Assembly: GCA_009746045.1 (NCBI GenBank)
Contig: RPFO01000017.1
Location: 1,387,001-1,451,000 of the forward strand
Direction: 5' to 3'
Origin: Mesostigma viride
Taxonomy: Eukaryota > Streptophyta > Mesostigmatophyceae > Mesostigmatales > Mesostigmataceae
DNA: 64,000 nt
Shown here: one piece after another, positions 51,460 to 61,677 of the stretch
Numbering within the stretch: the stretch's first letter is position 1
Layout of the letters: each line of letters starts with the position of its first letter
Program-made: the position numbers and the translations under genes
Notes under the pieces: model-generated
The model's input: only the letters and a program-made list of their open reading frames with translations
What the model was told of the DNA's origin: nothing
Databases searched by the model: none

Positions 51460-52596
51460 ATGTCTGGTTCATCGTCAAGCAGCCACGGTGCTGGTGAGGC
51501 GAACGAGCAGAGAGACGCGCAAGCGTTTTTCCCCTACCGTAACCAAGCAAACGCTCCAACATTCGTGCAAGCGGCCTACGTAGCGAGGCACTTGGCAGAA
51601 GAGGGGTGGGTGGCGGTGAGTGGGGGAGGCAGCAGGCCAGCGGCGGCGGACCCGATTATACAACGGGCTCGCGTCGTGATTTCTCCAGGTGAGACGGGGC
51701 GAGTGGCGGTGGAAGAGTTGGTGCGTATTCGGGACGCGCTAGCTGAAACTGCTAATCGTGTGGAGGTCGCTTATCAGGGCGCCCATATCACGCTAGCCGG
51801 TCTCGACCTAGCCAGGGAGGCGCTTAGCCAGATTGTGGCAACAGCGCTCGGCAGCACCCGACTGTTTAACCACTGGGTGGCTACAGCAGTGCTAGGAGAG
51901 GGGGTACCAGACGCCGACATCATCCGGAACGCGCGTGCTCGGGAGGCGGTGAATCCTTGGAGCACGGCGGAGGTATTTGCCCAAACCATTGAGAATCTTG
52001 TTGCTGTCCTTTTGCAAGAGTCGAGAGGGTACGCAGACAGGTTCTATATTACTACGCAGCCTTTCGGAGTGTACTCCAGGCTTGATACACCGAGGCCGGA
52101 AAACACCACTGCGTGGGGTCCGGAGGTGGAGATTGTCACGGGGGTCGAGAAGACGCCTGAAGACGTCCATTTTGAGTGGACTGACAAGCCAGAGGGCTCC
52201 GTCAAGCGCTCAGCCCAGCAGATAAACGAGGGCGACGGCACTACCGAGACCTACGAGGCAAGGCAGAGAGCTGATCTGCATATCCCTCGTGAGGTGACTC
52301 ACGAGTACGATCGTTACGGCCGAGGCGAGCAGAACGAGCTTGTCGGCGGCGGTAAGCGGTGGGTACGCGATCTTGCTTGGCATCGCAACCCAGGTGAGAC
52401 ACAACATCCAGTCGAACGCAAGGCAGACGGGCGACCTGTGACCTGCGTGCTGGGAGAGTTCAACCCAGACCTCCAGATTGTCGCAGAGGCAGCAGCAGCC
52501 ATACCGGTTGCTGAGGGTGTTGAGCAGCGTCAAGACCGTGAGGAGGGGCAGGCGAGTGCAAGCCACGAGGCGGCCTCGTCTGGAGTAAGTGCGTGA
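51460..52596 (+). CDS. Copia element ORF1, unknown 378-aa protein
   Basis: Starts at ATG 51460 (MSGSSSSSHGAGEANEQRD), 26 bp after the LTR; the frame reaches 51442 without an ATG. It is rich in Ala, Glu and Arg with helical segments (VAVEELVRIRDALAETANRVEVAYQGA, LAREALSQIVATALG), then a charged, Pro/Gly/Thr-containing C-terminus. It has no zinc knuckle. The position suggests a first gag-like or accessory protein, since a separate gag with a knuckle follows. I do not recognise it. Confidence 0.6.
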   Translation: MSGSSSSSHGAGEANEQRDAQAFFPYRNQANAPTFVQAAYVARHLAEEGWVAVSGGGSRPAAADPIIQRARVVISPGETGRVAVEELVRIRDALAETANRVEVAYQGAHITLAGLDLAREALSQIVATALGSTRLFNHWVATAVLGEGVPDADIIRNARAREAVNPWSTAEVFAQTIENLVAVLLQESRGYADRFYITTQPFGVYSRLDTPRPENTTAWGPEVEIVTGVEKTPEDVHFEWTDKPEGSVKRSAQQINEGDGTTETYEARQRADLHIPREVTHEYDRYGRGEQNELVGGGKRWVRDLAWHRNPGETQHPVERKADGRPVTCVLGEFNPDLQIVAEAAAAIPVAEGVEQRQDREEGQASASHEAASSGVSA

Positions 52597-52650
52597 GCCT
52601 GAGTGGGTTCCAGCAACCGTATCTGCGTGTGTTGTCTGTGGTATTTTATA

Positions 52651-53943
52651 ATGCTTCGTAACACGCGCGGGAGCGGCAGCGGGAGCGGGGCGGGAGCGGG
52701 GGATGGCGGTGGTGAGGCAAGGGCAGACACAGGAGGCCCCGCCAACGTCGTGCCAGAGGGACAGGCGATCCCAACGGCAGAGGGCGTCAATGGCAGGAGG
52801 GCATCCAACCGGAAGAGGAAAGAGGTGGCACAAGGGGAGGAGCGTGCAGGGTGGCCAACCGACGGCGTGGTGCTGACGGGGGAGGGCCAGAATGATGCTG
52901 AACGACAAGCACCTGGTAAGAGACCATGTGTGCCTGCGTCTGGTGTTCCTGCAGCTAGTGTTCCTGCGCCATTAGCACCTGTAGGAGCTGCTGTCATTGG
53001 CAGTGACCCTCGTGCTTTGCCTGGGACTAGACCTCATATGAGTGCTGTGGCTGTGATGAATGGCCAGAAGCCTCTCAAGCCTCCTGTGGGACTCCTGTGG
53101 GAGTTGTGCAGGTATTCCACACATCCACGACTAATAGGGATTCCAGTGAGCGTGTGAGGGACAAGGCTAGGCAAGCTGTCAAGGACAAGCTGACTTGGTC
53201 TCAGTTCCTAGAGGGCCTACGTCAGGAGTTCTCTGATAAGGTACTCAACCTCACTAATCACTATAAGCTCAGCTATGATACCTTTGAGATCAAGGGCACA
53301 ATAGCTGAGGAGCTGCAGCGGCTCACACGCATCAGGGAGAAGGGGGCCAAGCATGGCTTCAATCTGACTGACAGAGCAGTGGCAGATTACTTCCTGGATC
53401 GCATGGGGCTGAGTGTGGATGGGAGAAATGCAGCTAGGATGTTTGCTGATCAGACAGATGGGACGTGGCCAGCCTTGCAAAAGGTTATTTTCAATATCCG
53501 TCCATCTGACAATGCTGCTTGCAAGGCAATCCAGGTGACTGGTGCCCCTTCAGCCTCCGCTCATCAGGTCCATGGTGACGCCCCTGGGCAGGGTGCTCAG
53601 GGAGAAACCAGACCTAGTAGGCGTCAGAGGGCTAACAGGCGCAGGCAGAATGGTAACCAGGGTGGCAAGGGCCAGCAGCAGGGATCCAAAGGCAAGGGTC
53701 AGCAGCAGGCTGGTGGTCACCAGGGTGGTCAGCAGAACAAGGGTGGCCAAGGGCAAGGCAAGAGCCAGGGCCAGGGCACCCAGGCCAGTCAGAGCAGCCA
53801 GAACCAGGGTGGCCTGAAGAAGGCTGCTGCTGGGAAGGATGACAAATGCTTTGGATGTGGCAGGACGGGTCATTGGCGACGTGACTGCCCAGACCAGGCC
53901 AAGTCTGCTGGAGCAGGCTCTGGCCAGGTGGGTAAGCCATGAC
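52651..53943 (+). pseudogene. Copia gag with zinc knuckle (frameshift), ending at an in-frame TGA before pol
   Basis: ATG 52651 (MLRNTRGSGSGSGAGAG...) opens a Gly/Ser/Ala-rich N-terminus; the frame changes near 53100. A gag core follows (KLTWSQFLEGLRQEFSDKVLN, FEIKGTIAEELQRLTRIREKG, VADYFLDRM), then a Gln/Gly-rich basic linker and the knuckle CFGCGRTGHWRRDC at about 53850-53890. The stop TGA (53941-53943) lies in the same frame as the pol ORF that starts at 53949, so readthrough could make Gag-Pol. Confidence 0.8.
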
Positions 53944-53948
53944 TTGAG

Positions 53949-55170
53949 ATGTTGTCCCCTGTAAATAGTCAATCACCCCTAGTGGGACGAACAGTTGTAC
54001 ATAGTAATGGGGGTGTCCCTCTTGTGCAGCAGCAAGGGGTTGGGAATGATGAGGTGCTTCCACTCAATGATTGCAATAACGCTGCTGCAGCAGTGGAATT
54101 CCCTGTGCCTGTGGCAGGTGCAGGGTCTCCAGTTGTTGGGGTTGACTCTGGGAGTCAAGCCGCCAGACTGGAAGGACCTGCAGCTTCTGTGGGAACCGGG
54201 GCTGGCTCTGGGAGCCGAGCTACCTTGGAGGAGGTCCCTGGAGCAAGAGAACAGCAGGTGGGTCGTGCTATCCCAAGCACACAGTCTTTGTCACGTTCCT
54301 CTCTGTGCAGCCAGGCTGACAGGGGGTTGAGCTATGCTCAGGCTGGAAACACTCTACACCATATCTTTGGCCACTCTAAGCAGGCAGAGATGTTTGCTTG
54401 GAAGATTGGCAAGGAGCCTTTGCTAGAGGCCTGCAGTGCAGCTGCTCAGAATTGTGTCTGTCAGGAGAATGCTGTTCGCCTCCCACAGTCCCATGCCAGA
54501 GAACCTGCTAGAGAGCGGGGGGATATCCAGGTGGACATCCAACACATCAGGGGCATGTATCTGTTGGTGGGGGTGGATAGGTTTAGCAGATATAGGTTGC
54601 TGACCATTCTTCCTGGAATGCAGGAGCATCAGCTGTTGATGGGTCTCCAGTCTTTGTTGCCAGGCTTTGGGGTGTACACCAAGGTGCAAGCTGACTTGCA
54701 GTTTGACTGCTTGATCAAGCTGGCTGACCAGCTTCCTTGTAAGTTGGTAGTGGTCCCTAGGGAATCCCATGGGCAGCAGGGAGCTGTAGAGAGATCTATA
54801 CGTGAAGTAAAAACAGTGGTGCTAGCAGCTAGGAGTGTGCCTGTTGTGGCATCAGCTCTAGAGAAAGCAGCTTGGTGTAAGGGGATTGAGGAGCAGCTTA
54901 ACCACAGGGTAACCTATTACTATGATGGTGTGGCAGTCTCTCCCCTGGCATTGCAGTTTGGTATGCTATCACAGGACGTGGTGGCAGCCTGCCTGAAGAA
55001 GGCAGACAGGGTGTTTTCCAGATTGAGGCGTAAGGACAAGGGTTGGAAAATGCTGAGGCCCCAGGTGGGACTGAGGGTCAGGATGTGGAAGGAACCGTCA
55101 TTACCAGGCAAGCGTGGCAAGTGGCAAGATGGGCAGGTAACCCATGTTGAGAAGCTAACCATTCTTGTCT
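53949..55170 (+). CDS. Copia integrase
   Basis: In frame with gag after a TGA. Zinc domain: HHIFGHSKQAEM with Cys residues about 30-45 residues later (EACSAAAQNCVC). Core: first Asp in QVDIQHIRGMYLLVGVDRFSRY, second in KVQADLQFD, Glu in PRESHGQQGAVERSIREVK, matching DD..E. The end of the ORF (after about 55165, where WWLWRV begins) is out of frame with the next domain, indicating a one-base deletion. DSGSQAA near 54140 is a possible protease signature but lacks support around it. Confidence 0.82.
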
Positions 55171-57534
55171 GGTGGCTTTGGAGAGTAATCCCAAGCACGT
55201 GTACAGGCTATCCTGGGCTCACGTCAAGGAGAGAAGGCCAACTGCAATCTGGCCTGAAGACGGCCCTGATCCTCCCTTGGAGGGAGATGAGCAGGATGAG
55301 AGCCAGGCAGCAGATGCTAACCCACCATGCTTGGATTATGGTCTGTCCTGGATGGATGAGGGTGAGCAGGAGTCTGCTGAGACGTCTGTCACAAGGCCAG
55401 AGGTGGCCAGGGCTGCACCACAGTCCAGGGGGCTGCTTATGGCGGACATCATTCGAGCTCTGCAGAACAGCAAGCGTGATCCCAAGGTATCTAAGCTCAC
55501 GGGATGGGGGTCATGTGGGGCACCAGCACTAGAAGTGGATACCAACTCACAGGTGTCCATTCTAAGGGTAGAGGATGCTGCAGGCTTGCAGTGGTCATCC
55601 CCTAGCTGCCTAGCTGTGTCTGATTTCTCTGGGAATGTGTCCATGAAGATCTTGGGAGAAGTGAGTGTGCCTATCCTGGGGGTGCCCACCACGTTCAGTG
55701 TGGTTGAAGGGTATCAGGGGCCTGCCATTCTAGGTCAGAACTTCTTGTGCTTACCAGGGGTGAGGATATCCTCTGAGGAGCTAGCATTAGAAGGGCAGGG
55801 CCGCCTTCCCTTGCAGAGATATCGCTACTCCCAGGGTCTTAGTGTGGCTGTAAGGGCTGTGAGGGGTCTAGAGGCAGAGGGTCCTGATACAAAGGAGCCC
55901 ATTGCTGGGGACCTGCTGATCCTCCCTACTACGTTTGACCCACGTGAGTTGGGTGTGCAGAGGTACCAGATCCCAGGAACGAGTCCTGTACCTTGGCGCA
56001 AGCTAGTGGAGATGATGCAAAGCCCCAAGATGGCTAAGGCATGGACTCTTGGCTTTGTTGCTTCTGGGCATGAGTGGATAGTTGCCAACTGTGCAGAGCC
56101 TGTGGATGTCCTCCCTGAGGATCACCAGCTGCTCAGGTTGATGTTTGTCCTCAAGCTCAAGGAGGTAGATGGCGTGCAGGTGCCACATGTTAGACCAGTT
56201 GTGACTGAGTACCATGGCACTGGACAGTTAGCAGATGAGGAGCTTTACACACCAGGGATGCTGCATGATACATGGAGGATTTTGTTGTGCATTTATTTGT
56301 CTTTTCTGCAGAAGGGGATACCCTATAGCTCTGTGTTGGTAGATTTCAAGAGGGCTTTTCTTAAGGGTGATCAGCAGGAAGCACAGGATACTTGGCGCAC
56401 AATACCCCCTTTCTTTGTTAAGGTGCCTGCAGTGTGGAGGGCAGAGCTGAAGACGAGGTATTTGAGGATTCTCAAAGGCGTGGAAGGCCTTAGATCGAGT
56501 CCCATCATCTGGAGGAAGAGCTTGGAGAAGTACCTCAGGTCTGTCTGTGGTCTCTCAGTCTCTCCAGTTGATCCTTGTCTGTTTCAGGGTAGCTATGAGG
56601 GGCTGCCAGCGTTTGCCTCCCTGCATGGTGATGATCTGCATCTCCTGGGCCATCCCACTTGGCAAGAGTTGACTCTGGCCAGGATCCAGAAACGGTTTGA
56701 ACTGGGTAAGATCCAGTACATGGTTGAGAATGAGCCCATGGTGTTTTGTGGAATGCAGGCGACCTTGGTCCATCAGCAGGGTACATGGTCCATCCAGCTG
56801 GAGGGTGGTAAGGATTATCCTCAGCAGATCATAGATGCCTTGCAGGAGCCCATCACCCAGGCCAGATGTGCAACAATACGAGGTATGTTGGCATGGCTGG
56901 CCAGCATTTGTGCTCCTGACCTGTTGGTACTGAGTCGGTTGACCGATTCCCAACTGGTTGAGGTGGGTGCTGAGAGAGTGGTAGAGGCTGTTCGCATGTC
57001 TCCCCCTCTCATGCTGGGTCCTTTGGATTTGTACAGGCCTTTTGACATGATGCTCTATGTGGACAGTTCTATGGATAGTAGGAAGGTCACAGAGGTCAGG
57101 GGCCGTGCAGCAGCATTAATATCCCTGGTGCAGGAACAGTCCTCTCTGGTCTGCTGGTACAGTCGGTTGCAAACAGGGTAACTCCCAGCAGTGACATTGC
57201 TGAGTGCAGGGCAATCTGTGAAGGGCTTCATACTGCTCTTTACTTGAGGGAGCTATTTTACCAGCTATGTCAAGTGGCTTCCTGTCGGTTGCAGATGCAC
57301 ACACTGGTAAGAACTGACAGCATGGGCATGGTGCAGTTTGTGCACAGGCAGCTGGCCAGGAGCAGGGACCTTGATTATTTGTTGCTCAAGGAAATGTCTT
57401 GCTTAGCTAACATTGAACATGTGGCTGGCGTGGACAACCCTGCAGATGCTCTCACCAAGCTGGAGGAGAAGGCTGAGCTGCAATACCCTTTGCTTCGTGG
57501 GCTCATGGCCTCCAAGGGGGGAGGGCCAGAGTAG
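55171..57534 (+). pseudogene. Copia protease-like domain, reverse transcriptase and RNase H
   Basis: 55172-57181 is one frame. Residues about 120-205 look like a retropepsin (LEVDTNSQVSILRVEDA, then YQGPAILGQNFL), with Asn where Gly is expected after Asp-Thr. RT follows (VLVDFKRAFLKGD, GLRSSPIIWRKSLEKYL, DPCLFQG) with the catalytic strand reading ASLHGDDLHLLG, His-Gly-Asp-Asp in place of Tyr-Val-Asp-Asp. RNase H starts at LYVDSSMDS (57050), changes frame near 57170, and continues to 57534 with AECRAICEGLH, RTDSMGMVQFVH and HVAGVDNPADALTK. These fit Copia RNase H. Confidence 0.82.
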
Positions 57535-58471
57535 ACCAAACAGCCTTGCTCTAGGTGGGAGGCATCCCAGTGGGCTGGGCAGCCACGTGGTGGCTGACAG
57601 CAGGTCCTTCAGAGTTCAGACACACTCTGCTGGACAGGGGTCAGGGTGGAGTCACTCCCCTGGCTGAGAATTTCGCCTGGCTCTGTCATGGAGCTGCAGA
57701 AGAGTCTTAAGGACTTTGTAATGGGCCTTGGGTCTTCATGGAATGGACCCTGCAAGGGCAGCCCAAGTGTTGGCTCTAACAGGTTGCTGTACATTTGTAT
57801 ATATTCTCTGTAACCAACCTGTTGCATGCTAATAAAATCCCTGGTTGTGTGACCATGTTGGACGTGGTTGCCAGGGGCCTCACTATGGGTTATACTCCTT
57901 TATAATAAAACATAATCTTGTTATTGTCATGTCTTGTTGTTTGTGATGCTCAGTTCCAGGAGCTGATCCAAACCTGGAGGATATGGGGTGGGGTTCGATT
58001 CCCCAGCTGACCTCAGCCTGGCATGTATGAATCCTGAGTTTATCCCTCAGTGAGGACATGGGCTCCCCATGTGTTGGCTAACATTTGTCAGGGCTCTCTC
58101 AGTCTTTGGAAGGATTTAAAAGATAAAGGAGGCTCCGTGGCGGGCGCCATATGAACGGGCGCCTGTGATAACTGGATGACCAGGAACTCACAATAGTACG
58201 TTCATGGACTCCTCTATCCAAACTCCTCTGACTAAGTGAAGACCTAACTTTAATCTACACCAGGTTCCCAAAGAAAGGGTTGGGATGTCATGTGGGTCAG
58301 AGGGCAACCTTTGAACCAATGAGCAGGCCTAGCTAATATTTGGAGGCACCTCAGGTTCCAAAAGAAAAGGCAGGTCTGGTCTCTGGGAGGGATCAGATGT
58401 CTGAAGGCTTGTGGGGACAGTGGCTGATAGGTTCTCAGGCTGGTCCAAGCTCCAAAACAAGAAAGGGTTGG
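57535..58471 (+). other. Copia 3' untranslated region with purine-rich end
   Basis: 937 bp without a supported ORF. It contains AATAAAATC (57830) and AATAAAAC (57905) A/T-rich motifs. Just before the 3' LTR is a purine-rich stretch ACAAGAAAGGGTTGG, the probable polypurine tract. Confidence 0.5.
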
Positions 58472-59122
58472 AGTTAGCATATTGGGGCACCAATGTGCTA
58501 GATGGATGCAGGTTGAGGAGACCTTTCCAACGCCGTGTCAACCGCCTAGAACAGACAAGGGACTAGAAAGTTATCAAGTCCCGAAGTACTGCCGACCGGT
58601 GGGCGAGGGCGGGGCACACTCAGGGCATAGTGGACAGGACACGTGGCAGGCCGTGCCTGCACAGGCTTAGCCTGACTCTCACGTGACTGGGACACAGTGT
58701 ACTGAGGGCTCAACGGTACTGTGGCTAGTAGAAGCCAGTAACCAGCCAGCAGGTCTGCAAGGATGTAAGTCCTTGCAGGACTGTGGCAGGTCCTGTGCTG
58801 TCCTAGACACAGGATAGCCAGAGATTCCTGTATGCTGCCTGCAACGAGGATGCAGGCAGCGATACGAGGCTCTGGCAATGTAGCGTTGCCCAGCGTTGCT
58901 CATGACCGAGGAACAAGGATGGAACGAGGTTGCATATAGCTCGAGGCTCAACGAGGCAACGAGCGTCTTCACACACGAACCTTGGTCGTCACGACGAGTG
59001 GCGAGCCTATCGAGGGTCGTAGGCCTGGTGTGAGGATAAAGGTTGCTAGCCAGCAGCCTAGGGTCATTCCAGCCGGCAAGGACCAGGAGCTCACATGCTC
59101 TGCTGACGAGTTGCTGCGCAAA
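58472..59122 (+). repeat. 3' LTR of the Copia-like element
   Basis: 651 bp; differs from the 5' LTR by only a few bases (for example near 58677 and 58853). It is followed by the duplication TGTTGG. Confidence 0.88.
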
Positions 59123-59128
59123 TGTTGG

Positions 59129-59655
59129 TCCAGTCGTGATCATCGACCTGGAAAGGTGAACCGAAAGCGCGGCCTCCGAGGGGCGTGAAGACCCTCCTGT
59201 TCTGCGGGCGCGTTTAGGATCCGGCAATCTGTGGGTGCAATAAGACCCATGGAGCATTAACCCCGATGGATTGATGGATTAATTAATTAATTAAAATCAT
59301 AGCTCCGTGGGGAGCATATGTAACACATAGCCCCAGGTGAGAAAGGAGCATCTATGGGTTTGTAATCAGTAATACAATCAGGGCGACAACCTGCAGGTGT
59401 AGGATGTACAACTATCACCGGCTCTGGGTGCACAAGGTGCACCTGCACCGCCATATGATGGTTCATGCCTCCTAAACAAGCACAAGCGCACAAGGCGGCT
59501 TGAGGAGAGGGCCTAGAAGGCCTGCATGACATATGGGGTGGAAGGTATGTGGCTAGGCTATAGCTGGTGTACACACCTCTCAGCAGAGAGTAAGTCCCTG
59601 CATGGGCAAAGCATGACTCTAAATTGCTACGGCTGTTGCAAGGGCTGGTGTGGGC
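59129..59655 (-). mobile_element. 5' remainder of the interrupted LINE and a LINE 3' fragment
   Basis: 59129-59237 continues the ORF1 reading broken at 50774 (PDPKRARRTG and following residues on the minus strand). After a (TTAA)n tail at 59278-59294, sequence to about 59655 matches the 3' region of the LINE at 46350 with scattered changes. Confidence 0.7.
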
Positions 59656-59689
59656 CCATCACGTTTGATGGATGGATGGGTACACCCTA

Positions 59690-60205
59690 GCTGCTCAGCT
59701 GCGCCGCCCACGCCGCCCGCCGCTGAGCAGGACTACACGTACCCAGCCCTGACGGAACCCCTGGCCGACCCCAACGAGCTACCGCCGTTCACCGAGCTCG
59801 AGCTGAGCACCGCCGCCAAGCAACTCCGCTTCTACGCCGCCGTTGGACCTGACCAGCTCCCAGTACCGGTGATTAAGCTGACGGCGCTCACGGGGTTCCT
59901 GCTTGACGTCTGCAACCGGATGCTGCTTGCCGACGCGCCGCCGATTCCTGAGTGGCAGCACAGCTACCGTATTATGCTGTACAAAAACAAAGGTTCCCCT
60001 GACGACCCCACCAACTACAGAGGAGTCTGCATCCAGAGCGCCGCACTCAAGTTGTTCATGCGCATGATCCTCAACCGCCTTCGTTAGAACTGCTCTCAAC
60101 TGTCACCTTGGGGAAAGTCAAATGGGCTTCCGTCCTGGGCGCAACACCCTCATGGCCATCTTCGTCGCGGGTCGCCTCTTCGACCCTTCCGTCAAAATGT
60201 TGACT
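59690..60205 (+). pseudogene. LINE reverse transcriptase, N-terminal fragment
   Basis: Opposite orientation to the other LINEs. Motifs: LPPFTELELSTAAKQLR, VGPDQLPVPVIKL, LLDVCNRMLLA, PEWQHSYRIMLYKNKGSPDDPTNYRGVCI and LFMRMILNRLR. After a frame change near 60085 comes MGFRPGRNTLMAIFVAGRLFDP. These are the first RT blocks of non-LTR elements. Palm and downstream regions are absent. Confidence 0.82.
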
Positions 60206-60260
60206 TTTTGCCCCGGCGTAGCGTCAACGTTTGACTTTTTGCCCCGGCGTAGCGTCAAAC
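60199..60260. repeat. two copies of a short stem-loop-like repeat
   Basis: TTGACTTTTTGCCCCGGCGTAGCGTCAA-type units at 60199-60228 and 60229-60260. Each is bounded by its own inverted ends (GTTGAC/GTCAAC and GTTTGAC/GTCAAAC). Confidence 0.75.
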
Positions 60261-60301
60261 ATGATGACTGCTTTTTTGGGGGGGGGGCTGGCCTAGGCCT
60301 G

Positions 60302-60781
60302 CTAGTTTGGGGAATAGCTTGCAAATATAGACGTTGTTGGACTGGTTGTCTCCTTGATAGACGTCATCTCATTGATAACAGAAGGGGAAAGGGGCGTCAT
60401 GACTTGACACGTGGTGTTGGTACCTAATTGGCTAGATCCGCTTGTTGTTGCCAGGTTGCTTTCTCCTGCCGCGCTCGAAGTTTTCTTCCCAGATTTCCCT
60501 CCAGCAGAGACGGCCGACCCTCGTCCCGCAGTTTCAGTTGCTGTATCCGCAGATGCTTTCTCAGTGCCGCTTCCGTTCTCCCCCGCATCAACCGCCTCGT
60601 CAAGCTCTTCTCTCGCCCGCTTGGCAGGACGGTGCTTACCCTGCCTATCATCCGCCAGTATCCTGCCAACATCCACGACATCCTTTTCAGCATCATCCGA
60701 AGCCGGTCCACCCAGTTTCTTTTTAAACAAGCTAGCGATAGACTCTGACTTGAAAGATACAGCACCTTTTTTGTTAGCCAT
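60302..60781 (-). CDS. hypothetical protein, 159 aa
   Basis: Starts at ATG 60781 (MANKKGAVSFKSESIASLFKKKLGG). It is basic and hydrophilic with a nuclear-localisation-like cluster (HRPAKRAREELDEA), then low-complexity Ser/Thr/Gly. No domain is recognised. It may be the first exon of a longer gene truncated by the LINE fragment downstream, since the last 30 residues look less coding-like. Host or transposon origin is unclear. Confidence 0.4.
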   Translation of the reverse strand: MANKKGAVSFKSESIASLFKKKLGGPASDDAEKDVVDVGRILADDRQGKHRPAKRAREELDEAVDAGENGSGTEKASADTATETAGRGSAVSAGGKSGKKTSSAAGESNLATTSGSSQLGTNTTCQVMTPLSPSVINEMTSIKETTSPTTSIFASYSPN

Positions 60782-60839
60782 TCTTTACCGCAATATTTTA
60801 AAAGTAAAACGTATCCATTGGAAACGACCTAGGTAATGC

Positions 60840-61677
60840 GAGCTGCGACCATTATTTAAGTATCGATTCGCCTGCATTTGCCCTCGGTAATCTGTTGCTG
60901 GCTTGCTGCGTCCTTTTACCTCCACTGCGCACCGTGACAGGCATGCAAAGCCTAGAACAGTGCCAAGTGCCCAATGTGTGTCTCAGAAAGACCTGCTGGC
61001 AAACAAACTGGCAAGATTTTCGCACCGTAGATACATGAATGTTCCAGACAGCAAGTATAATCCAGTAACAAGGAGTATATTGCACAAGTCCTAGTGGTTG
61101 ACGCTGCGCCCCTACCCCCCGGTCCAGTGATGCCGCGCCTCATGGCGCTCGTCACTTGACGCCGAGCCCCTTGGGGGGGCCCACAATCAATCTACAATAC
61201 CCATGCCAAATTTTATTACTTGAGGAGACGCCATTTCAACAAATACATGACAATTGATGCTCATTGTGAATGCGTTTCCACATGAAATCATTACCATTTC
61301 ATGCCATTTGGTCAGTGGTGCGCTTTCCGCGTGCACTTTTCATTACTAGATTGCTTAAATTTATTAAAATTTATTAACATTTATTAAAATTTATTCAAGT
61401 CGGGGTTAAATTGGCTGTTTTTGTCAAAGTGTCATGCACTCGGAGGGTAAGCAAGTGAGACAAGTTGTAGATTATTTACAATTGCACAACCCTCTCCACG
61501 ACCCCGCGAGTTCTATTTATAGAACGAATTATAATTATTGCCAAAATTGTGCACAAGCCTGCGCACAACCCAACCAGTAATTCCCACTTGAACTTTGAAT
61601 ATTCAAGTGAATGCTCTGGAGACAGATGTACAGATCGATCTTTACAAATGTACACGAGTTCAGATCAAGTAAGCTAT
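60840..61677. other. A/T-rich intergenic stretch
   Basis: Contains short repeats of TTTATTAAAATTTATT (61360-61395) and nothing that supports a gene. Confidence 0.4.

Larger units (their letters stand above)
50781..59122 (+). mobile_element. Copia-like LTR retrotransposon with unusual domain order
   Basis: 8,342 bp with LTRs of 653 bp (50781-51433) and 651 bp (58472-59122), flanked by TGTTGG (50775-50780 and 59123-59128). ORFs: an unknown protein, gag with a CCHC knuckle, then integrase, a protease-like domain, RT and RNase H. Integrase before RT is the Copia order, but the protease-like segment lies between integrase and RT. The LTR ends (AGTTAGC...GCGCAAA) are not the usual TG...CA. The element sits in ORF1 of a LINE. 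Frame changes near 53100, 55165 and 57170. Confidence 0.85.

Noticed and set aside
54130..54160. Protease motif DSGSQAA upstream of Copia integrase
   Set aside because: No second signature or hydrophobic flap follows; the segment between integrase and RT is a better protease candidate.
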